The position numbers and the translations under genes were made by a program. Positions 1-6,229 of a DNA stretch of 60,780 bases are shown one piece after another. A model generated the notes under the pieces. That model had not been told where the DNA came from, did not search any database, and worked only from the letters and a program-made list of their open reading frames with translations. Within the stretch, counting starts at the first letter, position 1, and every line of letters starts with the position of its first letter. The DNA is from an uncultured Fusobacterium sp. (GTDB taxonomy: Bacteria; Fusobacteriota; Fusobacteriia; Fusobacteriales; Fusobacteriaceae): contig NZ_CAJKIS010000010.1 of the NCBI RefSeq assembly GCF_905200055.1, positions 1 to 60,780 of the forward strand, in the 5' to 3' direction.

Positions 1-636
1 ATGAGCTATCGCACAACTACATAGTCTAAAAAAAAGCTTATAATGATCTTCAGCTATTACAGTTTTTAATGAAGAGTTTAAAACCATATCTAATATCTCT
101 ACAGCAGTAGCCCATTGATGTTGCTTTTTAGTTCTAATTTGTAATTCTATATCTAATCCTTTTAAATTAGGGAACCTATTTCCTTGATATCTATAAACTT
201 GATGTATAGAACGATATCCATCAGATTTAGGTTCTAAAATATAGTTTTTTTCTCTAATAAATAAAAAATTATTTTTCCCTTTTTGCCTATAAGTAGAATT
301 TTTTAAACGATCTGCCATAGTATTTACTTGATTTAAAGTTGATAAAACTAATCTAACACCACCTAAATCTTGTATCCTATCTAAATTCATATTTGGAAAA
401 CGCTTTAATTTTTTTATTATTGATGGCATTCTCTTTATACGGCGAGAAATTATAAAATCTGAATCTTTCATTTCCTTTACCTGTTTAAAGTTTTTCAAAC
501 TGTCTCTAAAAACTCTAGTAAGAGGGCTATAATTTGATCTCAATTCTGAAATTATATTAAAATCTTCAAGAGTAGCTTCATCATTTCGAATTTTATCTCC
601 TAGTTTTTTTAATTGTTTTTTACTAATTTCTAACAT
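1..636 (-). CDS. RelA/SpoT-domain protein (C-terminus beyond window)
   Basis: An open frame of 212 codons starts at an ATG at 634-636 after an AAAGGAGGG site and is still open at base 1, so the C-terminus is missing. The protein shows the (p)ppGpp-synthetase fold signatures in order: RIQDLGGVRLV near residue 88, EPKSDGYRSIHQVYRY near 140 and ELQIRTKKQHQWAT near 172. In the family these form the nucleotide-binding and pyrophosphokinase site. There is no sign of an N-terminal HD hydrolase domain, so it is not a full-length Rel. It has its own promoter with a palindrome and lies beside phage-type genes. It could be a small alarmone synthetase or a toxic relative (toxSAS type); the sequence does not decide between them. 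Confidence 0.8.
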   Translation of the reverse strand, partial: MLEISKKQLKKLGDKIRNDEATLEDFNIISELRSNYSPLTRVFRDSLKNFKQVKEMKDSDFIISRRIKRMPSIIKKLKRFPNMNLDRIQDLGGVRLVLSTLNQVNTMADRLKNSTYRQKGKNNFLFIREKNYILEPKSDGYRSIHQVYRYQGNRFPNLKGLDIELQIRTKKQHQWATAVEILDMVLNSSLKTVIAEDHYKLFFRLCSCAIAH

Positions 637-670
637 TTTCCCTCCTTTTTGTCTTGTTATTTTGATAAGT

Positions 671-708
671 TCTAATACTATTATGTGGTATTAGAAAATT
701 AAAGTCAA
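671..708 (-). promoter_or_regulatory. Promoter and operator of the RelA/SpoT-domain gene
   Basis: Reading leftwards there is a -35 TTGACT (703-708), a 17-bp spacer and a -10 CATAAT (680-685). An inverted repeat, TCTAATAC (671-678) and GTATTAGA (688-695), straddles the -10, as expected for a repressor site. The repressor is not identified. Confidence 0.65.
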
Positions 709-796
709 GGGATTTTTAACAATTTGATTAAATTCTAGCTATTGCTTTAATATATTTTTCTCTTAAATAGTATGGTTCTATCCAGTTAAAAATAAA

Positions 797-1396
797 TTAG
801 ATAACAGGTAAATACTCTTTTTGTTTTAGTTCCTGTAAATCTTTTACTCCAAGTCTTATAAAAACATCTTTTTCTATTTCATGTTTTAACTTAGTTTTAA
901 AATATTTACTGTCTATACCAATAGCTCCCATTCTTCTTGTTGCAGTTTCATCAATTTGATCTTTAATACATTCTAGTGATGTCCACGATATTGGAAATTG
1001 ATTAATCTCTTTTTTCAAATCTGCAATTTCTGAAAGTAGTTCTGAGTATTGGAGTGCTTCCTGATCCTGTAACTTATTTTCCATTTCTTCAAATTTGTTA
1101 ATATAAGCCACATTTAGATCAAATGCTTTTTCTACTGCTGAAGAGTAGCCACCAACTAATTGAGCTATTCCCTTTTTTGTAATTAGGTAGTTTCTATATT
1201 CTTGTTTATTTTGTGGATGTATATAACTGCTTAAGATATAGAACCCTGCGGAATTTTCCGCAGACCCAAATTTTTTAATGTAACCATCAATTTTCTCTAA
1301 TAAATCTCTATGATTTACTCCCAATTCTTTAGCTACTCTATTACTAGTGGTAACTAATACACCATTGATATTTTCCACTTGGACAATTAGTGCCAT
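797..1396 (-). CDS. Rha family phage regulatory protein
   Basis: 199 residues. The N-terminal half (residues 10-105) has the Rha/pRha layout: VTTSNRVAKELGVNHRDLLEKI, then FYILSSYI, YRNYLITKKGIAQLVGGYSS and a helix ending in AYINKFEEMENKL. Rha proteins occur in temperate phages and prophages, where they affect host-factor-dependent growth. The C-terminal half (110-199) is a coiled coil plus an unassigned region. The ATG overlaps the stop of a 41-codon ORF upstream (TAATG), so the two are translationally coupled. The codons for residues 44-52 contain a perfect palindrome, CTGCGGAA-TT-TTCCGCAG, at 1246-1263. Confidence 0.75.
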   Translation of the reverse strand: MALIVQVENINGVLVTTSNRVAKELGVNHRDLLEKIDGYIKKFGSAENSAGFYILSSYIHPQNKQEYRNYLITKKGIAQLVGGYSSAVEKAFDLNVAYINKFEEMENKLQDQEALQYSELLSEIADLKKEINQFPISWTSLECIKDQIDETATRRMGAIGIDSKYFKTKLKHEIEKDVFIRLGVKDLQELKQKEYLPVI

Positions 1397-1521
1397 TACT
1401 TATTCCCTCCTAGCTTCCAAGCTATTTCTATAGCTAGATTATAGCTTTCTACATAGAAAGGTTGACTAATACTTTTTAAGATAACCTTAAATAAACCATT
1501 TTCACATTTAATAATTTCCAT
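1396..1521 (-). CDS. 41-residue hypothetical protein upstream of rha
   Basis: ATG at 1519-1521 is preceded by TAGGAGGGAATAAT, a strong ribosome site. The stop TAA overlaps the rha ATG (TAATG). The peptide begins MEIIKCENGLFKVILK and has one short aromatic stretch (QPFYVESYNLAIEIAWKLGG). No family is recognised. Size, strong ribosome site and overlap suggest a genuine small phage-type gene. Confidence 0.5.
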   Translation of the reverse strand: MEIIKCENGLFKVILKSISQPFYVESYNLAIEIAWKLGGNK

Positions 1522-1539
1522 ATTATTCCCTCCTAAAAC

Positions 1540-1640
1540 TTGTAAATTTGGAGTGAATAGAGTATAATAAAGTTGCTAGGCAGTATTATACTGTATCTCT
1601 CCTGTTGGAACTCGTAAGGGAACTAACAGGAGATTTTTTA
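1540..1640 (+). ncRNA. Candidate ~65-nt RNA with its own promoter and terminator
   Basis: A rightward promoter TTGTAA (1540-1545), 17-bp spacer, TATAAT (1563-1568) is followed by a hairpin TCTCCTGTT (1598-1606) / AACAGGAGA (1625-1633) and a T run at 1634-1639. The predicted transcript runs from about 1575 to 1640. It lies opposite the leader of the rha operon and touches the end of the AbrB-like gene. An inverted repeat (1561-1569 / 1584-1592) overlaps its -10. Confidence 0.4.
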
Positions 1641-1811
1641 TTTCTTTTTACGGATTATGAGTTGCTCATTTTCTTTATCAAAAATTAACTCTACTGTTTT
1701 TTCTTCTTTAGTTATGCCTAATTCACGTAACCATGGTTTTGGTAAAGATATTCTTGTAGCTTCTCCATTTCCAGCTTTGTAAAAAGAAATATTTAATTCT
1801 CTTTTTTCCAT
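1638..1811 (-). CDS. AbrB/MazE/SpoVT-type DNA-binding protein, 57 residues
   Basis: ATG at 1809-1811, with GGAG a few bases upstream, gives a 57-residue protein. It has the swapped-hairpin AbrB pattern: a strand ending in GNGEATRISLPKPWLRELGI, then VELIFDKENEQLIIRKK. Such proteins are antitoxins or transition-state repressors that bind palindromes. An 11-bp-arm palindrome lies over its own promoter, so autorepression is the natural inference. No toxin gene partner is seen directly downstream on the same strand. Confidence 0.7.
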   Translation of the reverse strand: MEKRELNISFYKAGNGEATRISLPKPWLRELGITKEEKTVELIFDKENEQLIIRKKK

Positions 1812-1825
1812 AAAGTTCTCCTTTG

Positions 1826-1868
1826 TTTGTCCCTAATTAATAATACAATGTTAGGGACAAATTGTCAA
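1826..1868 (-). promoter_or_regulatory. abrB-like promoter with perfect operator palindrome
   Basis: The leftward promoter is TTGACA (1863-1868), 17 bp, TATTAT (1840-1845). Perfect arms TTTGTCCCTAA (1826-1836) and TTAGGGACAAA (1851-1861) flank the -10 and reach the -35. A protein bound here would block polymerase. Confidence 0.7.
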
Positions 1869-1915
1869 TAATTTTTTATTAATAAATATTTAAAGTTATA
1901 AAATATCTCTTATTC

Positions 1916-2036
1916 TATAAAATCTATTTACCTTTAAAATTGCCTCCACTTCCTAACGGTCAGGCTGATGGTCGTACTGTATATAAAAAATAATAAGATA
2001 ATTAAGATTAGAGAGGTTTTTAAATCTCTCTTTTTA
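1916..2036 (+). ncRNA. Candidate regulatory RNA upstream of the small membrane peptide
   Basis: A weak -10 (TATAAA, 1916-1921) precedes about 100 nt ending in a hairpin AGAGAG (2010-2015) / CTCTCT (2026-2031) and a T run. GCCTCCAC (1942-1949) is complementary to GTGGAGGC (2168-2175) in the leader of the next transcript. GGTCAG (1958-1963) is complementary to CTGACC (2360-2365) in its terminator arm. No good -35 is visible, so expression is uncertain. Confidence 0.3.
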
Positions 2037-2058
2037 CTTTATCTTTATTTTCAAAAAT

Positions 2059-2245
2059 TTGACTTTTTAATATATAATTGCTATAATTAAATTACCTAGA
2101 ACCCGTTTGGGTACTTATAGTTGTTTAGATATTAATAAAATTCGTTATGAACTAAGCTTTCACTTCGGTGGAGGCTTATTTCATATTTATAAGGAGTAAC
2201 GATCCTTATAAATAGTAGATCTAAACACTATAAGGAGGTACAGAG
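2059..2245 (+). promoter_or_regulatory. Strong promoter and highly folded leader of the 35-residue peptide
   Basis: Promoter TTGACT (2059-2064), 17 bp, TATAAT (2082-2087). The leader can fold into a closing stem GTTTAGAT (2123-2130) / ATCTAAAC (2219-2226). This encloses a 10-bp hairpin with a UUCG tetraloop (2154-2177) and a perfect 11-bp hairpin (2185-2213) that contains a decoy AAGGAG. The closing stem ends just before the true AAGGAGG site, so folding could limit translation. Confidence 0.6.
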
Positions 2246-2353
2246 ATGACTATAACAGTTCATCAACTAACAATTAACTTTGATGGAGGAACAATTCTTC
2301 TAGGTGGATTCTTTCTTCTCATCTTTATTCTGTTAGTAAAGAAGTACAGGTAG
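2246..2353 (+). CDS. 35-residue single-span membrane peptide (candidate type I toxin)
   Basis: ATG at 2246 follows TATAAGGAGGTACAGAG. The peptide starts MTITVHQLTINFDGGT, has one hydrophobic span (ILLGGFFLLIFILLV) and ends KKYR. Small size, one membrane span, a basic tail and a folded leader are the usual features of type I toxins such as TxpA or Ldr, but I see no clear sequence match to any of them. A second candidate RNA just upstream has two stretches complementary to this mRNA. It could instead be a phage holin-like peptide. Confidence 0.5.
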   Translation: MTITVHQLTINFDGGTILLGGFFLLIFILLVKKYR

Positions 2354-2361
2354 TCAGTTCT

Positions 2362-2388
2362 GACCTTACACCCTACGGGGTCTTTTTT
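2362..2388 (+). terminator. Terminator of the 35-residue peptide transcript
   Basis: GACC (2362-2365) pairs with GGTC (2379-2382), with an inner ACCC/GGG pairing, followed by six Ts. Confidence 0.6.
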
Positions 2389-2585
2389 ATTTATATTCTT
2401 ATTTTAAATAGTTAACTCCTTATGCCAAAACTAGATTTTTTAAAAAAATAATGCTCTATTGTAATTAGTATGGAAAATGTAAATAAAGTAAAATTTCTAG
2501 TATAAAGTGTTTAAAAAAAGTGAATAAAAAATATACATTTTAGACATAAAACTAGAATTAGAGAATATAACAAACGAAAAAACTC

Positions 2586-2614
2586 TTTACTTTTTTTAGA
2601 AAATAAAGTATACT
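2586..2614 (+). promoter_or_regulatory. Promoter of the Bax-like gene
   Basis: TTTACT (2586-2591), 17 bp, TATACT (2609-2614), about 30 bp before the ribosome site of the gene at 2649. Confidence 0.6.
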
Positions 2615-2648
2615 ATATCAGAAAAATTATTTTTAATAGGAGAGAAAT

Positions 2649-3494
2649 ATGAATAAGAAGTTAGCAATATTTTTAGTAATGTTTTCTCTATTTTTTATCT
2701 TTGGATTTAAAAATCAAAAGAATTTTTTAAATCATACTAATATTATTAAAAAGGTTGAAGAGGTTAAGAACGAAGAAAAATCAGTTAGTAATGAGATAGA
2801 CAGCGATGCAATACAAGATAAAGAGAAAGTTGCACAAATTACACAAAATGAAGTAAAAAATAGTGATTATATTCAAAGAGAGGTAGATTTAAGGGAATTA
2901 TCTTCTATCGAGAGAAAAAAAGCCTTTGTTGAGATGCTTTTACCTGCTATAAATGAGGTACATGAAGAGATAAAGGAAAACAAAGCTATAGTTGAAAAAC
3001 TAGCTATAAAGGAGGACTTAACTCCAGAAGAAAAAGAGTTTTGTGAAAAACTTTTTAAAACATACAAAGTTGAATATGGAAACTGGAAAGAACTTCAAGG
3101 AAAGATGGTTATATATCCAGCTTCTTTAATTTTAACTCAAGGAGCATTAGAGAGCGGTTGGGGAACATCGAGATTTTTTAGAGAGGGAAACAACATTTTT
3201 GGAATGTGGTCAACTAACCCTAACGAGCCTAGAATTGCAGCCAATGGAATAAGAGAGAATGGATTTGTTCCACATTTAAGAAAATATGATACTATTGAGG
3301 AATCTGTAAAGGATATAGTTATGACTATCTCTGTTTCAGACGCCTACAAAACAGTTAGAAAATTATTAAATGAAGATAAAGCACCTAGAGAGGTAGCTTA
3401 TGGATTGATTAAATACTCTGAAGAGGGAACTAAATATGTAGAGAAAGTTCAAAAAACTTTAGAGTACAACGATTTTGAAAAATATGATATTTAA
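2649..3494 (+). CDS. Bax/FlgJ-type glucosaminidase-domain protein, exported
   Basis: 281 residues with an N-terminal hydrophobic segment (residues 5-20, signal peptide or anchor), a charged linker to about residue 75, then a Bax-like glucosaminidase domain. In the family the enzyme cuts the glycan strands of peptidoglycan. The catalytic-glutamate segment is seen as SLILTQGALESGWGTSRF near residue 165, followed by NNIFGMW and the YDTIEESVKDIV helix. It should act in the periplasm. ATG follows TAGGAGAGAAAT. It is transcribed alone, with its own promoter and terminator. Confidence 0.85.
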   Translation: MNKKLAIFLVMFSLFFIFGFKNQKNFLNHTNIIKKVEEVKNEEKSVSNEIDSDAIQDKEKVAQITQNEVKNSDYIQREVDLRELSSIERKKAFVEMLLPAINEVHEEIKENKAIVEKLAIKEDLTPEEKEFCEKLFKTYKVEYGNWKELQGKMVIYPASLILTQGALESGWGTSRFFREGNNIFGMWSTNPNEPRIAANGIRENGFVPHLRKYDTIEESVKDIVMTISVSDAYKTVRKLLNEDKAPREVAYGLIKYSEEGTKYVEKVQKTLEYNDFEKYDI

Positions 3495-3515
3495 TTTAAA
3501 GATAAAAATAGAGAT

Positions 3516-3547
3516 AAAGAGAGTGTTTATTTTAACACTCTCTTTTT
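3516..3547 (+). terminator. Terminator of the Bax-like gene
   Basis: AAAGAGAGTGTT (3516-3527) pairs perfectly with AACACTCTCTTT (3534-3545), followed by a T-rich tract. Confidence 0.8.
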
Positions 3548-3669
3548 ATTTACTTATAAAGTGTATCTACTCAGCTGATCAAATTCTATAAAAAATTAGC
3601 TAGCTTAAAGTTTAATTTTTATAATACTAGGTTATCTTTTAAAGTTCAGTTTTCAAAACTTATATTTTT

Positions 3670-3836
3670 AATATCAACTAGCCTTCATACTAGGGAATAA
3701 AGAATCCCTATGGCTCATTCCGTTGAAAATGCAAAACTCGCTTCGCAAGCTTCGCTCAAACACGTTGCATTTTCTTAACTGCATTTCGCTGAGGGATTCT
3801 AATATTCTCTAGTGAATTACGGCTTTAGTTGATATT
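3670..3836. repeat. Dispersed palindromic repeat, copy A (about 167 bp)
   Basis: The ends are inverted (ATATCAACTA and TAGTTGATAT, 3671-3680 and 3826-3835). An internal inverted repeat, GAAAATGCAA / TTGCATTTTC, and mirrored stretches around AATCCCT and AGGGATT sit inside. Shared blocks with a second copy at 40674-40888 include GGCTCATTCCGT and CAAACACGTTGCATTTTC. It fills most of the gene-free stretch 3548-3902; no coding frame is evident. It resembles a MITE or REP-type element. Confidence 0.7.
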
Positions 3837-3902
3837 GGGATAAAATTTTGCTTTTTATAATATTTATAGGTAATAGGTGAGTAGTTACCTCTTTTTATTA
3901 TA

Positions 3903-3930
3903 AAAAATGCACCTTTACAGATGCATTTTT
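3903..3930 (-). terminator. Terminator of the amidohydrolase gene
   Basis: AAAAATGCA (3903-3911) pairs with TGCATTTTT (3922-3930), 7 bp beyond the stop codon of the leftward gene. Confidence 0.7.
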
Positions 3931-3936
3931 CTTTAT

Positions 3937-5331
3937 TTATAAAGTTTTAGCCACTTCTTCAACTTTCTTTTTAAACTCTGTTATATCTTTTATAACTTTT
4001 TTATAATCAACTGTTTTGATCTCTTTATCTTCAACAATTACCTTTCCATTTACTATAACAGTATCAACATTACTTGCATTTGCTGAATAAACTAATGCTG
4101 AATATGGATCATAAATTGGGTTCATATTAACTGATTTTGTTTCTACTATTACAATATCAGCTAATTTCCCATTTTCTAAACTTCCTAAATCATTTTCTCT
4201 ATGAATAGCTCTAGCTCCACCTATTGTTGCCATCTCTACAGCTTTCTTTGGAGGTAATGCCGATCTATCTTTAGAATTTAATTTATGGATTTTTGCCACA
4301 TATCCTAATTGTCCAATAATATCTAGTGTATTTCCACTCATAGGTCCATCAGTTCCTAAACCAACTCTTAACCCATTATCGTGCATTTTTAGTGCTGGAG
4401 AGATTCCCTTAGCAGATTTTACATTAGCTACCATGTTATGAGCTATTCCTACATCTCTTTTCTTTAAAATCTCTATATCATTATCTGTTACAAAAATATT
4501 GTGTGCTGATATAAATCTTTCATTTAATAATCCTAAAGAATCTAAGTATTCAACTGGTGTCATATTAAATTCTTTTTGGAATTTTTCAAACTCTTTATCT
4601 GTTTCAGCAACGTGCATTGATACAGGGGCATTATATTTTTCAGAAACTCTTTTTATCTCTAGTAACTCCTCTTTAGTAACTGTATTTGGTGCATGAGGTG
4701 CAAGTCCCGGAGTTATTAATTCATCATTTTGATATTTTTCAATAAGGGCAATAGCTCTATTTAAAGTTTCTCCCTTAGTTTTTCCATCAGCAGTTGGATA
4801 TTTTATTATATTTTGTGTCATTATTCCTCTAAGTCCAACCTCTTTTACAGCTTCAACGGCACTATCCTCAAACAGATACATATCCACCATAGTTGTTACT
4901 CCACCAAGAGCCATCTCCATAGTTCCATGTTTTGCTCCTAAATAAGCCATTTCAGGACTAACCATTTTATTTTCTAGAGGGAAAATATATCTATTTAATC
5001 TATCAGGCACATCATCAGCTAAAGATCTAAATACAGTCATTGCTACATGAGTATGAGTGTTTATCATTCCCGGCATAACTATACCATCTTCAGCGTCAAT
5101 TACTTTTTTAGCACTATATTGTTTTAATAGTTCCTCGTCTCCAACAGAGATTATCTTATTGTTTTTTATAACAACAACTCCATTTTCTATAACATCTCTT
5201 TTTTCATTCATAGTTAGAACAGTTCCATTTTTTATAATGATACTTGCCTCTTCCTTTCTTTCAACTAAAGAAGTACAACCTACAAAAAACATACTTCCAA
5301 CTAAAACTAAATTTTTTAAATATTTTTTCAC
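3937..5331 (-). CDS. Amidohydrolase, MTA/SAH-deaminase-like, with lipoprotein signal
   Basis: 464 residues. The first 20 form a lipoprotein signal (MKKYLKNLVLVGSMFFVGCT) with a lipobox cysteine at 19. The rest is a metal-dependent amidohydrolase of the ATZ/TRZ-MtaD group: NTHTHVAMTVFRSLADD near residue 90, PGLAPHAPNTV, SMHVAETDKE, AHNIFVTD and GLGTDGPMSGN. These supply the zinc-binding histidines and aspartate; the group deaminates methylthioadenosine, S-adenosylhomocysteine or related purines. Cytoplasmic relatives lack a signal, so a membrane-anchored form outside the cytoplasm is unusual. The start is GTG after GGAGGATTTT. Substrate is inferred only from family. Confidence 0.8.
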   Translation of the reverse strand: MKKYLKNLVLVGSMFFVGCTSLVERKEEASIIIKNGTVLTMNEKRDVIENGVVVIKNNKIISVGDEELLKQYSAKKVIDAEDGIVMPGMINTHTHVAMTVFRSLADDVPDRLNRYIFPLENKMVSPEMAYLGAKHGTMEMALGGVTTMVDMYLFEDSAVEAVKEVGLRGIMTQNIIKYPTADGKTKGETLNRAIALIEKYQNDELITPGLAPHAPNTVTKEELLEIKRVSEKYNAPVSMHVAETDKEFEKFQKEFNMTPVEYLDSLGLLNERFISAHNIFVTDNDIEILKKRDVGIAHNMVANVKSAKGISPALKMHDNGLRVGLGTDGPMSGNTLDIIGQLGYVAKIHKLNSKDRSALPPKKAVEMATIGGARAIHRENDLGSLENGKLADIVIVETKSVNMNPIYDPYSALVYSANASNVDTVIVNGKVIVEDKEIKTVDYKKVIKDITEFKKKVEEVAKTL

Positions 5332-5369
5332 AAAATCCTCCTAAATATATTATTGCTAAATTTAAAATT

Positions 5370-5398
5370 GAGTATAAAATTTTGTCTATACTCAAAAC
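5370..5398 (-). promoter_or_regulatory. Inverted repeat at the amidohydrolase promoter
   Basis: TTGAGTATA and TATACTCAA form perfect 9-bp arms about 40-70 bp upstream of the GTG start. A leftward promoter TAGACA-N17-TTAAAT overlaps it, so it may be an operator. The rest of 5399-5527 is AT-rich with nothing else recognisable. Confidence 0.45.
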
Positions 5399-5527
5399 TT
5401 TATGTAAAGTCTATCAATAATATCACATTTTAAATACTTTTTCAAGTAAAAAATATATGCCGTATTCTTTTTTTGTTTATAAATAGGTAGAAAGATTTGT
5501 TTTTATCTCAAAAAATATTTTTCAACT

Positions 5528-6130
5528 CTATTCAATATCTATTTTTAACTCTTTGTAGTAATATTTTATATCCTTTTCTCCTATTTCTCTCAATACTCTA
5601 CATGGATTACCAACAGCAACTACATTTTCAGGAATATCTTTTGTCACTACACTTCCAGCCCCAATTACACTATTTTTTCCTATTTTTACTCCCGGTAGGA
5701 TAATTGCCCCACCACCTATCCAAACATTATCTCCAATATAAACTGGAACATTAAATTGAGCCTGTTTTTTTCTAATAATTGGATTTACAGGGTGAGTTCC
5801 TGCATCTATAATCACATTTGGTCCAATTAAAACATTATTTCCTATATAGATATCTGTATCATCTACCAATGTTAAATTAAAATTAGCATATACACTATCT
5901 CCTAAGTGTGTATTTTTCCCCCAATTAGCATGAAGAGGTGGCTCTATATAGCAATTTTCCCCAACTTCTGCCAATAATTTTTCCATTATCTCCTCTCTTT
6001 TTTTCATTTCACTTGGTCTTGTCATATTAAAATCATAAAGCAGATCTAAACATTCTAATTGCTCTCTCATTATATCCTCATCGTTACTATAATATAGTTT
6101 CATATTTTTCATTCTCTCTCTTATATCCAT
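5528..6130 (-). CDS. Galactoside/maltose O-acetyltransferase (LacA/Maa family)
   Basis: 200 residues. An N-terminal helical region (residues 1-55, the maltose-acetyltransferase domain) precedes a left-handed beta helix of hexapeptide repeats (IYIGNNVLIGPNVIIDAG, VYIGDNVWIGGGAIILPG, IGKNSVIGAGSVVTKDIP). The catalytic histidine is likely in DAGTHPV. The family transfers acetyl from acetyl-CoA to sugars. It follows the ebg-type genes on the same strand but beyond a terminator hairpin, so it is probably expressed by read-through or separately. ATG after GAGGAGATTAAA. Confidence 0.85.
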   Translation of the reverse strand: MDIRERMKNMKLYYSNDEDIMREQLECLDLLYDFNMTRPSEMKKREEIMEKLLAEVGENCYIEPPLHANWGKNTHLGDSVYANFNLTLVDDTDIYIGNNVLIGPNVIIDAGTHPVNPIIRKKQAQFNVPVYIGDNVWIGGGAIILPGVKIGKNSVIGAGSVVTKDIPENVVAVGNPCRVLREIGEKDIKYYYKELKIDIE

Positions 6131-6163
6131 TTTAATCTCCTCTATATCTATAAATTAAAAAAA

Positions 6164-6206
6164 GACTGCACAAATTGATAATTTTAAACTATCAATTTGT
6201 AACAGC
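6164..6206 (-). terminator. Terminator between the permease and acetyltransferase genes
   Basis: ACAAATTGATA (6170-6180) pairs with TATCAATTTGT (6190-6200), extended by GACTG/CAG, and is followed on the minus strand by seven Us (A run at 6157-6163). Confidence 0.65.
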
Positions 6207-6229
6207 CTCATTTTATTAATTTAACAAGT

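Noticed and set aside
3670..3836. Palindromic repeat as an insertion sequence
   Set aside because: Too short, no transposase frame, and its ends are not followed by an obvious target duplication.
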